DNA of 64,000 bases from Todiramphus chloris collaris (GCA_025345505.1 JANVCC010000012.1:13057970-13121969), one strand, 5' to 3'. Positions 1 to 13,000 are shown, counted from the first letter of the stretch. Program-made: numbers and translations. Notes: generated by a model from the sequence alone, not told the origin.

Positions 1-1097
1 AATGAGGAAATTTGAGAAAAGGTCATACTCTAGAGATGGCAGATACTGCAGAAAATGAAGCCTAAAAAATATCAGTAATACTACTGGTGATTAATTATTA
101 GCATGTGCTTCTTGAAAGATCACACTGTTCACAAAGTCTTTTTTCAGAGTTACATAATTCTGGTACTTGCACAGTGATTCCATCAAATGGTGACTTTTGT
201 GACACTGCTAGAATTGGTGAAGTGTCACTCCTGTCTGGCAGTCATTCTTGGAAAACTGTCTTTTTTCTTACCAAAAAAACAAATAAACAACATGTTCTAA
301 GCAGCTGCAGTAATACTGTATTACAAGATCAGTAGTAGGCAGGAGCTTTCTGAATACGTCTAGACAGTTTCAGCTTTGGACATACTTGTAAAAAGTTTCT
401 TTCACTACTGATGAATTTGAAGACTCAAAACAATCTCTTAATCTTTTAGTCATCTTTAGCAATTTGATAAGGAGAGGGAGAAAAAATCAATACATTTCTG
501 TATATAAATTAACAGACTTGTCTCATTGCTATTCCTGTCTGACAAATGTCTACATCACAGAAAATGCCATTATGGTCAGCAATAATTGGCATCCTCAGTG
601 GTATTCTCAGCAGAGAAGATGAGACCTGAACAGTTTTAGAGGGTATGCTACCAGCCTCACTCTTAGGCAAAGTTCCAAATGTATATTAGCTAGGGAAGGG
701 TGGTGAAACCTTATCTCCTGCTCTGGCTTGTAGATAAATAAAAGATTTTGGTTCATGATGTTGTGATTGTTTGCTGTCTAGGACAAATAACTTCATTTAA
801 AAGTAAATGGGCTCTATCCTGTTTCTAACCTGTTTTTTTTTTTTTTTAGTAGTATGCCTGTGGCTTTATAGAAATGGAAAAATACTCCTGAATGTCAAAT
901 CGAAATATTCATTACAATGTTACCTGGGTTCAAATTCTTTTTTTCACACAGAAGAAAATAGTTTTGGTCTTCCCTTATGTCACTACAAGATCCGTTTACC
1001 CCAGATGTATTTTGTAGAAACATAGTTCAGAAGAATACAGTAGGTATTAGTTTGTGCACTAACTCTTGACAACAGCCTGAAGATCAGTCTTCATTAT
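1..1097. other. AT-rich unique DNA, no gene seen
   Basis: No recognisable gene or repeat was found in this stretch. It contains short open frames of 72 to 76 codons with no recognisable domain, and a run of 16 T at 832-847. I see no splice-bordered frame that looks like a protein. Confidence 0.6.
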
Positions 1098-1526
1098 TGT
1101 CCTGGTTTCACCAGGACATAATCATAGGCCTGCCATGAGCAGCAGGCCATTAGCAGTTTCAAGTCAGCTAGGGCAGCTGGCCCAACCTGGCTAACAGGTG
1201 TACCCCATCCCGTAAACACTTTATAAATGGCAGTTAACTGATGATGGATGGCCTCTTTCTTGAGCAATTTCTTTATCCTTCCCTTCCTTCTCCTTCAGAT
1301 TGCTTTCCTATTTATTGTGACCACTATACATTTGCTGTGCTGAGTCTAACTTTGTATACTTTATATTGACAATAGTATTAATTTGGCTGTTCCATTAAAT
1401 CCTGTTTTCATTTCAACCCATGGGTCTTCATTCCTTTTCTCAGTTCCCCTTTTCTGCTAGGAAGGGGCCATTGAGTGATAGAGCAACTGCTATAGGTTAG
1501 CCTTGGCTACAGGCTAAACATAGACA
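1098..1526 (+). mobile_element. Solo LTR of an avian endogenous retrovirus (LTR-1)
   Basis: The segment begins TGTCCTGGTTTC and ends TAGACA, so it has the TG...CA ends expected of a retroviral LTR. Both ends match those I remember for a common avian ERV LTR family (probably ERVL-like; name not assigned). Inside are a TATAAA box at 1222-1227 and an ATTAAA polyadenylation hexamer at 1394-1399, followed by a TTTCAACCCATGGG stretch typical of the R-U5 part of this family. No gag, pol or env sequence flanks it, so it is best read as a solo LTR left by recombination. I found no clear target-site duplication, which fits an old copy. The minus-strand LTRs at 21941-22531 and 58967-59341 are relatives. 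Confidence 0.8.
1222..1227 (+). promoter_or_regulatory. TATA box of LTR-1
   Basis: TATAAA lies about 170 bases upstream of the ATTAAA polyadenylation hexamer of the same LTR. A similar spacing is seen in the minus-strand LTR at 21941-22531, which supports its reading as the retroviral core promoter. Present-day activity is unknown. Confidence 0.5.
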
Positions 1527-4500
1527 GCTGTTAACATTGAAAACTCATCATCACTGTAATGAGGATCTTAGAATTCACTTGGTATTCCCTGGAGGCTCCA
1601 AGAGGTGTTATGTCACAAAATAATTTTGCAGGTTTAAAATGAAGCTGGGGACGCTTATTATAAGACCATTGGGGATCTCTATATATTTTTAATGGCATTA
1701 AACTGGTTAAATTGTTAATTCTTTTACTCAACTTTAAGATAATTGTTATCAAATGGCAGTTTATAGGGTGAAAACCAGTGTTAACATTCAGAAAGGCAGT
1801 ACTAGTTCAAAATAAACAAACAAAACCTCTCCAACTAATATAACTCTTAGTGACAGCCTGTCCTTCCTATTCCAAAATGTGAAGGAAAGGCAGTTGTATT
1901 CTGCTGTCAGTGTTCTGTTCAAATTTAAAGCTGTTGCTCTTAAGTTCATGGTTCCATTGCACTTCTACTGCTCCTATCTCATCAACACTACTGCAAAATG
2001 AAACACTGAACTTGCATCTGAGAGCTGAGATACACACTGAAATTTTCCAGAAAGGTCAGCTGAAATGATCCTGTGCTTCTCACAATCTCTCTCTCTGCTG
2101 GATCTCAAGCTGTCCACAGCTCTGCTCGTTGGAGGCAATCTGTGCAAAATGCTTTCCAGCAGCACACACTTGGTAATTGTTTCTCTGTATAAAGATGCCA
2201 GTGCTTCTAAACTAGGCAACATGTCAAACTGACAATGAAAACTGTACAATACACAGTTGCCTACAACTGTCAAATTTCATGCTGTTGATGCAGCAGGTAA
2301 ATCTCAAGGTGTTGGCAGAGAAGAGCTGCTCATTTCTAGCTAATCTAGATTTTCCTAGTCAACTGTGACAGTGATCGGACTGACAAATAGCTTTGTAGTC
2401 AGTAAAATGCAGAAAAAGTTCTCCGAACCATCTTTCAATTGCTTTGTTACAAGTAGAGACATGCAACACTTCTTTATGTGTTCGTCTTCCAAGTCACAAA
2501 TTCTTCCGATCAGATTCTGAGGGGAAAGAGAAGTCTCCAGTTATTGACTTCAGATTCTATAAATCCAGCTAAGTTTGTATTACTATGTTCCAAATAACAT
2601 GTGGATATCAAAGTAATGTAGCATTCATCCTGCATGATTTACAGAAAGACTTTTTTTTTTAAGTTATACCTATTAGTTAAAAAAAATAAAGCATTTTGAT
2701 CTAATACTACTGTCAGTTTCAGAACTGCAGGAACAGAAAAGGAAAGATATGAAATATGAAGACCTACAGGATAATTAGTTCCAACTTTATTTATGTGGTA
2801 GTTATTGCCTACTGTGGGTACTGGATACTAGTGCAGGCTACAGTTCCTTCCTGGATCATCATTCTTCATGGAAAACTCTCATCAGCTCCTCGCTCACCCT
2901 CAGACCATTTCTAGAACTATATTCCCTTCCCATCACATGGCAGTGAAAACATGGGTCAAACAGGACTTTTCTTCACCAAGTGGTCAAGGGTTTGTGTTAA
3001 AAAAATACCTCTCTGCCATTATTACTGCTTTGAGGCAAGCAAAAGATGACTCTTAGATAAGGACCAAGCTGGCTGTAAACTCTGGCTTTTCTTCAGGTAA
3101 TCCTTTCCCTCTGACTCTTGCTTATCAAGGAAATAGATACCTTAGGAAGTTAAAAATAAGCACAAGATTCATAGATCCATGCATACATTCCTAGGTACAC
3201 ACAGCAATACAAGGAAGCAGGAATAAATAATATAGTAGTTCGGACCTGAAGCATACTTCCTATGAACCTAATATTTCCCCTAATTTTGACACAAACTGAA
3301 AAGACTAATCCTTCCTGGTCATCTCTGGTGCTAGCTATGATACTTTGGGGTCTTGGAAACCAGTTTTAATTTTCATCAATTTAACATGTTAACTATAAAT
3401 AACTAGTTGGTTCTAGTCATTTCTCTCCCTACTGCTCTGCTGGCTTGTTTAGAATCGCCTACCAGCAAAATAAAAATTAAACAAATAAAATTGGTTCATT
3501 TTATTCCCTTATGAGTTCACTTAAATAAATTTTCATTAAATAAATTTAAAACTGTGTTCACCTGAAAGAGTAGAACACAATTTAAGTGGAGCAGGACTAT
3601 CCATTTCATTGAAAAATAGAATGAATTTTTAAACTTTGCTTTGCATCTTTTATCTGTGTGCAATAATTTCCAGTTCCTTGAAAAAAAAAAAAAAAAAAAC
3701 AAACAACAAAATACAGAGACAGATGAAAAAAGGACATGATGTCAGACTAAATAAATTTTCTTCACAATTTTCTTCTGTTCCTTAAAGGAAGAATAATTTT
3801 ATTTCTTGTCCTTACACAAAAAAATTGTAATAAACCACAATTATCTGTGAAAATATGAATCAGAAGCAACAGCTTGAAGGTAGAAGGGATTTTTGGTATT
3901 TAGAATAGGACTTAGACTGGCAAAAGACTTTTCTAATATGGTAGGCTGCAGATAATTAGAAATATTAAACTATTGCTGAAATTGTTATTTCTAAAAATAT
4001 TTATTAACACTGAAATTCCAAGAAAGTTATTGTGGTTTTCTTGTTGTTATTGTTGTTTGGGGCAATTTTTTTTTAAGAACATAAATAATTTTTAATTTGG
4101 ACTAATAATTTTTATTGAACACTGTAAGTTTTTTCAAGCTGTCTCTTTTCTGATTGCTTTGTTTGAGGGTATAGATGTTAAAGCAGTAATGATGCAGGGG
4201 GAAAAAAGGAGAATGAATCTGTGTATAATGTTACCCACATTCTCAAAGAAGATAAATTTGTTATGACAAAAATAGGATGACAAAACCAGCAGCTTCTTCC
4301 CTATTACTATTTCACTGTATCTGAGAAATAATGGTTCTTTCCTCGTAGTGAGAGATGGAAGTCAGTATGGTGTTTCCTCTCTGAATAGAATTGAAAGATA
4401 CTGCCTCTCAGATGAGTATATGCTATTAAAAGTAGCATATTTTATGGAAGAAAAGTCACTTTTAGATAGTAGACCCGTGGTTTGGCAAGCCAAACTTCAC

Positions 4501-5501
4501 TGCTGTGACTGGTTGGTGGCTGCCTCCTTATAAGATTTTTTACTACATTGTATACATCAGAATTATGTTTCAAAGTGTAAGATCTCTATCTGGGCCCTGA
4601 CTGTGATTTTAGATAATGTTTAGCTGGAAGAAGGAAGAAACCCCTCTCATTAATTGCCTGGTTTTGCTGATATCCATACTACAGTTACCAGTTTCCTTCA
4701 TGATATATTTATGTCCATCAGAAACTCCATAGTCTGCTAAACTTCCATTAGAAAAATAAATAAAATTGTTTAAAAGAATCTTGAAAGTTTTGTACTGATG
4801 TGAGACTGCTTTATTTGATAGTTGGCACTGCAACTGACTGATATTTGCATCTACCACTTACTTTCAGCATAGCTTGATATTCTCTGGGAAAATAAATCTA
4901 TGATCCGACTGAGTAGAAGCTGCTGTTATCACATTGCCTGCTGCCAATAGCTATATTGCCTGCAGAGCTATAAGCAAATAGTATATATGAGTGGTATTGG
5001 ATTAAATGTGTGTAAAACAAGATGACTAATCAGCTTTCCTTCATGATTTTTCTTAAACTTGTCCCTGAATAGCCAAATAACTTCAAAATGCAAATTCTCA
5101 ATACTCAGTTGTGAACAAAGTTAGTGAACAAAACATATATTGTATTCTAAGACATTAATTTTTCATTGAAGTAATACGAAAGGTTACAGTGTGTGTTTAA
5201 GTTTTCTCTTTGACAAATGAAGCAGCTACTGAATTCTGCATCAAAGACAAATGTTGAGAAATTTAAATAGGACACACATTCATACAGAATGTGTTTATAC
5301 TTGGTTGCATATGCAATTTAACATTTAAAACTCATTTTATGATGTACTGTAGCTCATGGATGTAAACTTCCTTCTCATTTTTAGTCTTGGGAAAAGGTTT
5401 TTCTTTTATAAGATTCTGAGATTTAGTTTTACAACTTTTCAAAAGCTCCTCTTAAAGATACTAATTCTGTTCTGAATTAACCCATATCTCCACATGTGTA
5501 C
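1527..5501. other. AT-rich unique DNA, no gene seen
   Basis: About 4 kb without a recognisable gene or repeat. It contains a 19-base A run at 3681-3699 and scattered short open frames, the longest being 99 codons on the minus strand at 1974-2273. That frame has no domain I recognise and only a weak splice acceptor upstream, so it is not called as a gene. Confidence 0.6.
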
Positions 5502-5930
5502 TGTTGTGGGAAACCTCAGCTTGTCCAAGGGATTAGAATGTGAGTCAGATAAACAACCTTGAGTTTGTGCACCCTTGAGGAGGCCAGAAGGTCCTGAGAA
5601 AAGAACCACCAGTTCACAAACAGAGAAAGCTTGGCAAAGTTAATTGTGGACAGGTGGTCTTTGCTTGGACCAATCAGGTGTGGGCACTTATTATCAGAAG
5701 GGTTATAAAAGGGCTTGTAACCACAATAGGTTGGAGCACTTGAGCCTTTGGAGAGTGGAAGTGGAGTCTGTCTCAATAATGACATGTTGAGATCATACAA
5801 TGACAGTGGACTATAGCAGTTTCTTAAAGAGAAATTAAAGAAAATGGTAAGCATGACCAGAATATTTCCTGAGAATAACTTCCAGTTCTCTCTTACTTGA
5901 AGTTCAGGGAATTCTTCTACTGCTGACTGT
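5502..5930 (+). mobile_element. Probable ERV LTR with CCAAT and TATA boxes (LTR-2)
   Basis: A segment starting TGTTGTGGGAAACC carries a compact retroviral-type promoter. CCAATCA lies at 5670-5676 and TTATAAAAGG at 5703-5712, followed by GGCTTGTAACCAC, which resembles the TATA-to-cap region of avian LTRs. A possible ATTAAA polyadenylation hexamer lies near 5832. The left edge follows TGTAC (5497-5501) and the same five bases recur at 5928-5932. That may be a target-site duplication, but the inferred right end lacks the usual CA, so the end is uncertain. A 154-codon open frame on the opposite strand (5516-5980) is antisense to this element and has no recognisable domain. The segment differs from LTR-1, so it is a different family. 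Confidence 0.5.
5670..5712 (+). promoter_or_regulatory. CCAAT and TATA promoter pair in LTR-2
   Basis: CCAATCA and TTATAAAAGG are separated by 26 bases, a normal spacing for a polymerase II core promoter. The sequence shows the motifs directly. That they ever drove transcription is inference from their place in an LTR-like segment. Confidence 0.5.
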
Positions 5931-8443
5931 ACCCAATGGCCTTTTTTTCTTGCAAGAAGGAATGCTGCTATTTTAACCAAGCATTGTGTGAAAAATTATA
6001 TTTTTTGCTTCTTTTGAAACATTCTTCCTTAGTTTTATTTGATGCTCTTCAGTTGTACAAGAAAAGATAGTGAATGGTCTTTCCCAGCTCTTCTCTTGAT
6101 TTTGTTATAGACCTTTCTAACAACTGTCCTTGGATATCTCTTTTCTCTGAGTGAAAAGTCTCATCTTATGTTATTGTTTCTTATATAAAAATTTCTTCTG
6201 TTGAAGAGAATTATAATTTATGTGTATAAAACTACATTCAGGTATAAAAAATTTGAAAACAAGTATCTGAGGAAAATACTATATAAGATAAAACATATTA
6301 CTTGAGGTTTATAATTTCTTCCACTAGATGTACTTTTTTTTTTTAATTTTCTGTATTGCTTTATCTTTTAGCAATCACAAAAATACTTTGTTATTTCTGA
6401 TTTGTTTCTTAATGTATTTTTTCATGTTTTGTGTGGTTTGGGATTTTTTGGTGATGAAAATAATTCATCTGGAAAAATCTAAATCTAATATGATAGGAAT
6501 GTTGTATGTGTATGTATATATATATGTTCAGAAGTGTCTATTCTGTCCAGATGAATATCTTGACAGGTCAATTTTAGTGACCAAAGGTTAAGACATTTAT
6601 TGAAAACATGCTTGTTGTAAAATTAATATTTATGATCAGTACAAGCCATTCAGAGGAAATGTAGTATTTGTCAATAGTTATTGACAGTGACTGATCTTAT
6701 TCTAATTGACATTGTTGAAAATCAGGAACAAAGTTGATTTGACGAGTTTAACAGGTTTCAGAGAGATACATATGTCATGCTATAGAATATTATGGTTCTC
6801 AAATGTAAAAGTATATGGTTTCAACTGCCTTCAATTCAATGTCTTCAGCTAAATGATAGTGTAGAATATGCTGAAACTAATGAAAATACTTTATAAATCT
6901 CTGAGTTATAAACTAGCTCTCAAGAAGTCTACATCCATGGTTTTTAAATCTTCTTAAGAAGGAGGTGAAGGCGGTATTTGCTTGGCTGGTTTGGATTTCT
7001 TAAATCTGTATTTATGCCCAGCTTTATGTAAAATTTTAGTTATTTTTAAAGCCAGAGAAGTTAAAGGATATAGATAAAATAGTGATTTATTTAAAATGCC
7101 AGGACTATAAAGCAGTCAACTATATCTGCTCCCAAAGGCTGAAGTTATCTTGAAGTGCAACAGTACAGACAAACATATAATGTGTATGGTGGTAGTCAGT
7201 GTGTAGCTTTAATATCATCTTTTTCTAACCACTAGGCTAAAAACCCACTAGGTATTTAGTCTGAGCTAGTCTTGTCATAATCAGTGGAGAGCAACAAAGG
7301 ATCATGGAGGACGTTTTGTGATTCACAGTTTCACACTTAGACGTGTCCATTTCTCTCTTACCTCAGTTAGGGGAGACTATACACTTTACATGGCTGCAGT
7401 TAGTGAAATTATATCCATTCAGGTTAAGGAGAAATGATCAGTTACTTAGAGCTGATAACAACTCAATTATTGTTTATAAGATAAAAAGCAGACTTATGGA
7501 TAAAGTCCTCAGGTGTTCTCAGCTTTCTGCTGCTGTTTTTCATTCTGACATTTACCTTCCTTGTACCTCAGTTTCCCTTTGAAAAATAGACACAACTGTA
7601 CTTTCCTTCTCCGGCTTGTCAGTCAGTATATCTCTTTAGGTTGTCCTTTACTTTTTTCCTGTGTGTTGAGATCTCTTGCAAGTTCTGCAACATAAATACT
7701 TAATGTCAGTGTTCCTTATCAGATATGATAGACTTAAGATATATCACCTTTCTCAGAAATTATCAGTATTTCACCTAATCCTCCTTTCCTGTTGCTCCCA
7801 ACACAGAAAAGGGCAGGACAGCAAGCTAAACATCAAGTTGCATACAGTAAATTATTCAGATATCAGAATATTCAAATGCACAAAATAATTGTGTTTTCAA
7901 TGCTGCTCTCATGAAAGAATTTTGCAGCAGTCAGCATAAAATGAAGAAAAAGGAAGCAAATTTTTTTATTTGTTTTTTTTTAAATAAAAGTAAACCAAAG
8001 ATATAGTTGTCACTATGCAAGAAGAAAGAGGTCCAGCATGTGGTAAAACTGAACAACTTTTTCTATTTTATTAACTTCTTTCTTTTTCCACACTACCCTT
8101 ACTCTTGTTCATGTATCTACGTCAGTGTAAAATAAATATACTAGCACACTTGAGAGATACAGACCATGCAATTCCCATGTAGCAGTGTTGTGGCATGTAG
8201 GAATTAAAGATTTATCAAGATATTATGCCATAAAATGGCTACGCAAAAAAAAAAAAATTTGACCAGGATGTGAAACTCACCCACAACTTATGATTTTGCT
8301 GTTGTATGACTCAGTTATGAGGAGAATACTAATAAGAACTACTCTCATCTGGTAATATGTATATACTATGTGTATAGTATTATACACTGAATGAATGGAG
8401 CATAGGCTTAGGTCTGAAAATCAAACACTTAGGCCTACAAAAT
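5931..8443. other. AT-rich unique DNA, no gene seen
   Basis: No recognisable gene or transposon. Contents are short AT-rich tracts, a 13-base A run near 8246-8258, and unremarkable open frames of up to 87 codons. Confidence 0.6.
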
Positions 8444-10025
8444 ATAGAATCATAGAATTGTCAGCTGTGGAAGGGACCTTAAAGATCATCTAGTTACTAC
8501 CCCCTGCCAATGGCAGGGACACCTTCCACTACAGCAGGTTGCTCAGAGCCCCATCCAGACTGGTCTTAAAAACTTCCAAGGATGGGGCTTCCACCACCTC
8601 TCTAGGAAACCCATTCCAGTGTTACATAACCCTCATGGTGAAGAAATTCTTCCTAATGTCTAATCTGAATTGACTTCTCTCTAGTTTTAATCAATTCCCT
8701 CTAGTCCTGTCACTGACCAACATCCTATAAACATCCCTCCCCAGCTTTCATGTAGGCCCCCTTCAGATACTGGAAGGCCACAATAAGGTCTCCCCAGAAC
8801 CTTCTCTTTTCCAGATTGAACAACCCCAACTCTCTGTCTGTCCTCATAGGAGAGGTGCTCCAGCCTTCTGATCATCCTCGTTACTGTAATTACACTTCCT
8901 GTAATAGGGGCTGCAGAACTGGATGCAGTACTCCAGGTGAGGTCTCACAAGAGTGCAGTAGAGGGGGAGAATCACCTCCCTTGACCTGCTGGCCACGCTT
9001 CTCTTGATGCAGCCCAGGATACAGTTGGCTTTCTCGGCTGCAAGAGCACACTGATGGTTCATGTTGAGCTTCTTATGAACCAGTACTCCCAAGTCCTTTT
9101 CTTCAGGGCTTCTCTCAGGCCAGTCACTGCACAGACAATATTGGTGCTTGGGATTGCCCTGATCCAGATGGAGGACCTTGCATTTGGCCTTGTTGAATTT
9201 CATAAGGTTGGCATGGGCCCACTTCTCCAGCCTGTCAAGGTCCCTCTGGATGTCATCCCTTCCCTCCAGCGTGCCAGCCACCCAACACAGCTTGGTGTTG
9301 TCCACAAACTTGTTGAGGGTGCACTCAATGCCACTGTCCATGTCGCTGACAAAGATGTTAAACAAGATTGGTCCCAGTACTGATCCTTGAGGGACTCCAT
9401 TTGTCACTGGCCTCCACTTGGATACTGAACCATTGACAACCACTCTTTGGGAGAAGCCATCAAGCCAGTTCTTTATCCACTGAATTGCCCATCCATTGAA
9501 CCTATATTTAACCAGCTTGGAGACCAGAATGTCATGCAGGACAGTCTCAAAGGCTTTGCTCAGCTCCAGGTAAATGACATTGGTTGCTCCTCCCCTGTCT
9601 ATTGATGTTGTGACCTCCTCATAGAATGCCACCATGTTAGTCAGGCATGATTTGCCCTTGGTGAAGCCATGCTGGTTGTAGCCAATCACCTCATCGTTAT
9701 TCTTCTTCCTCAGTAGTGCCTCCAGGAGGATCTGCTCCATGATCTTACCAAGCACAGTAGTGAGACTGACTGGCCTATAGTTCCCTGGTTCATCCACCTT
9801 TCCCTTTTTGAGTATGGGGGTTATATTTCCCTTATTCCAGTCAGTGGGGACTTCACCAGACTGCCATGACTTTTGGAACATAATAGATAGTGGTTTAGCA
9901 AACTCATCGACCAGTTCCCTCAGTACCTGTGGGTGCATCCCATCAGATCCCATGGACTTATGCACTTTCAGGTTCATCAGATGGTCTTCACTTGCAATGG
10001 GCAGTTCTTTCATCCAGCTCCTGAC
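8444..10025 (-). mobile_element. CR1 LINE, 5'-truncated, RT domain to 3' tail (CR1-A)
   Basis: This is a minus-strand CR1 retrotransposon. Its 3' end lies on the left, where ATAGAATCATAGAAT (8444-8458) is the reverse complement of the ATTCTATG octamer tail. From there the 3' UTR, the C-terminal part of ORF2 and the whole RT domain follow. The element stops near 10025, so the endonuclease domain and ORF1 are absent, which is the usual 5' truncation of target-primed insertion. Near 8880-8895 a deletion against the remembered CR1 consensus shifts the frame between the RT core and the C-terminal domain. The family signature (HANLMKFNKAKCKVLHL, then SRSREVILPLY) is that of an abundant bird CR1 lineage; the subfamily name is not assigned. 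Confidence 0.95.
8844..10013 (-). pseudogene. CR1 ORF2 reverse transcriptase, open but catalytically dead
   Basis: A 389-codon frame covers the CR1 RT domain without a stop. In CR1 this enzyme copies element RNA into DNA at a nicked chromosomal target. Visible landmarks are HKSMGSDGMHP (residues 18-28), NYRPVSL (78-84), QHGFTKGKSCLTN (114-126), motif A as ELSKAFE (150-156), motif B as [10 protein letters not shown] (206-215) and motif C as FVDNT (236-240). The family norm is DFSKAFD for motif A and FADDT for motif C. The catalytic Asp of motif A is therefore Glu and the second Asp of motif C is Asn, so the enzyme should be inactive. The endonuclease half is missing, and the C-terminus is shifted out of frame near 8880. 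The start Met is simply the first ATG in the open frame, not a native start. Confidence 0.9.
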
Positions 10026-13000
10026 AATATGTTACTTGGTACGACTAATATTGAAGAACTTCTGAAATGGGAACCGTAAATCTGTTCCAAATTACTAGGA
10101 ACAGAATATCTACGAAGATTTCAATGTATATTTTTTGTGAACCCTGTCATTTACCTTTACGACTCTTAAAGTTGTTTAGATATGGAGCATACCAATATGT
10201 GGTATTTATTCAAATGTAACTTATCCTCTTTTGTAATGACCTTTACTCCTTAATAGTCATCTGGTGACAATTGTGAACTGTGACAACACGAAAAAAAAAA
10301 TTATTATTATCTAGTTATCATTAGTTTCTGTGGTTAACCACAGAACCCCTATTTCATATTTTTAACTGTTATCTCCTGTATATCTACCTCTTGGAAGACT
10401 AAACAGTCTCCATCTCTTATTGGGATCAATCAATTTGCGGGAACTGAGTTCAGGTACTGGTATGAATATAGTGTCATACTTGTAACAAAAAGACTGTCTT
10501 TCAAGTTTTCAGAAACTGACAGACATTTGTTGAATTCTTTTCAGCTCATATATTGAAATCATTTAAGTAGTATAAACATTTTCATTTTCCCAATAAAGCG
10601 CAGATCATTGATAGATAAAAAAGGTTTTGAGATCTCTCATTTGGTTTCACCATGTAATACTACTTGAAAACAAAGTAAATTTTATCAGCCGATAACCCTG
10701 AGATAAAATAATTAGTTTAGATGCTCCTAACTTGTAAAACAATAACACCCCAATGACAGAATCCCACATAACTCCTCATTGGCTTCCCACACAGTATCCC
10801 TGGTATGTTTCTATGAAGTACCTTTTTAAAGTCACTGTACCTGTTAACATGCAGCAGCCTACAGGTGCTTGCAATCCAACATACATAGTCCAGATATCCA
10901 AACTGTCATCTCTGCGTGTATAGGCCCTGATGTGAGATTAGTAATATTTCTTAAGGGTCTAACTCCAAACTTAAAGAAATAGAAAAAATATTCTGTATCT
11001 TCCCAGTACTTTTCATTGTTTAAGTGGGTAGTTCTGACTGAACTACAACAATACTGAGTGAAGAGTACATTTTCAGAACATAAGAACCTGCAAAGGTTTT
11101 GAGTCCTGTCAAGACAGTCCTAGTTCTCTGAAATGCAGAAGTAGTTTGGGGTTGAAAGGCATTCTGCGGTATACAAGACAAAAAGCTGGGATTTGAGGGA
11201 AACTGTTATTCTGTTCAATGTACAATATATTTAAGATCGTTAACTCCTATGGTACAGTTTCCCTACTCTCATTAATTACTCAAATTAAATTATGAAGTTA
11301 TTTTACAACGTATTTCCATTATACTAGCGTTATTTTACAGGTGGTTTAAATATTTTTTTCTGACAGTTGATTTATCATTACAATTATTGTTCATGTCCTG
11401 TTAACCTTCATGAGAAAGCTGAAATATCGGGTGACTGAAAGTATGATCAAATTATCAATACCAAATAGAATTGTATGTGATTTTCAGAGAAGGAAACAGT
11501 GAATATATATTACATTTATACAAATCTATTGTAATACATGCTTAAGAACATGAGTTATATTGGCATTTTTAGATGGAAGATGTGATCTTTTTGTGGTGAT
11601 ACTCTAGAACTATCTACAGAAAATGTGTTCTTGTTTATACAGAGCAACATAATGGTTCCTGCTCTCACAGAAGGTATGCATTCTCCAGTAAGGGTCCATA
11701 ATTGGTATGATGACTTGATAAATACTAGCAACAGCTCCCAGATAGTCATAAAATGAAGCAGGGGTGAAATCCACCCAGAACTCTCTGGCGTATTTTTAAA
11801 CGCTTTCCTGTCATTCTGAAACATTACATAAAGTTTTCAGCAGTCCTGCTTGAATTTACCATGTGAAATAAATAATTTTTACTGAAGCAAAGAAATTTTC
11901 CATAAATGTTACAGATGTGTTTAGCAGCAGAATCCCTAATACTAGTTTTCAAACCCTTCTTTTCTTTTTCCTTGCATGATTTTTTTTCCTTCCCCTCCTC
12001 CCCACTTTTTCTTCATCTTTTTCACTTAACTCCCTCAAACAGTGCAAGTTCAGCCTGGAGCACATCTCCTGAGTCTGATGACTGAACATGTCTGAAATCC
12101 TTCAGTGGAACAGTCTTTCTTTATGCTTTGTCATACCAGTGATGACATTTGGAAGGTCATGAAATGGACATTGTTGCTCCAGTTCTGCAACAATTATGAA
12201 TGCATTTCCATATGTAGGTCAAAGGAGTTCACATACTGCAACACATACCCTTATACTTACTGTGATTTCCAAAATATCCCTTTCTAGATCCATCCTGTAA
12301 TGGTAAAGAAAAGCTTCACATAGTTGATTCAATTAACCACCCAGTTTCTTACAGGAACTTATGGTGATTCTTATAGACACTTAGATCTTAAAATAATGAA
12401 TTCTGACAATGTTTTTTTTACTAAACATGATGAAAAAGAGACATGACTCTAATTATGTTGTTCTTACATACTCTAGAATACATTACTATTGTTAGTTTAT
12501 AACAAGGGTTTCTATCCCTTTACCCTTCTCATTCCTCCTCCTATCTATTTCTTCTGGAAACGCTGAAACTACTGAGATTAAATGCAAACCAAACATTGTG
12601 GCCTATATGAGAAAATGGTGTAAGTATTTTTATGATTTTATGTATTCAGTAGGAGATGCAAGCTCTAAACACATTAATAAACTCTCAGGTATCACATAGT
12701 CACTGTATTTTTACAATGACAAACCCATTCATTCTTTATTACAAATATTCTTTTACCTCAGCAACAAATAGGAGGAAAACTCATAAAACTGTCACTGTTT
12801 AATAAATCTTGAGATGGAATATCCTCAGTTCGAATAACTTATTACATATATAGTGGAATGTACATAATCAACAGTACTAGAAGTAGCTTTTCCATTAATA
12901 AGCAAACGAAAAGAAAGTTACAAAATTAAAGGAGTTTCACAGTAAAATGGGTAATTGTGGATAACGAAAATAGAAACTAAACAACTTAGTTACATAAAAA

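Noticed and set aside
1974..2273. 99-codon minus-strand frame
   Set aside because: Some protein-like composition but only a weak upstream acceptor and no recognisable family.
3681..3699. A19 run as a retrocopy poly(A) tail
   Set aside because: No gene-like body or target duplication adjoins it, and bird CR1 machinery rarely makes processed pseudogenes.
5516..5980. 154-codon minus-strand open frame
   Set aside because: It lies antisense to a probable LTR, has no recognisable domain and ends outside the element; treated as a chance frame.
9054..9383. 109-codon plus-strand frame, and other frames at 8816-9007, 9178-9400 and 9808-10065
   Set aside because: These are antisense or out-of-frame readings of the CR1-A RT region.
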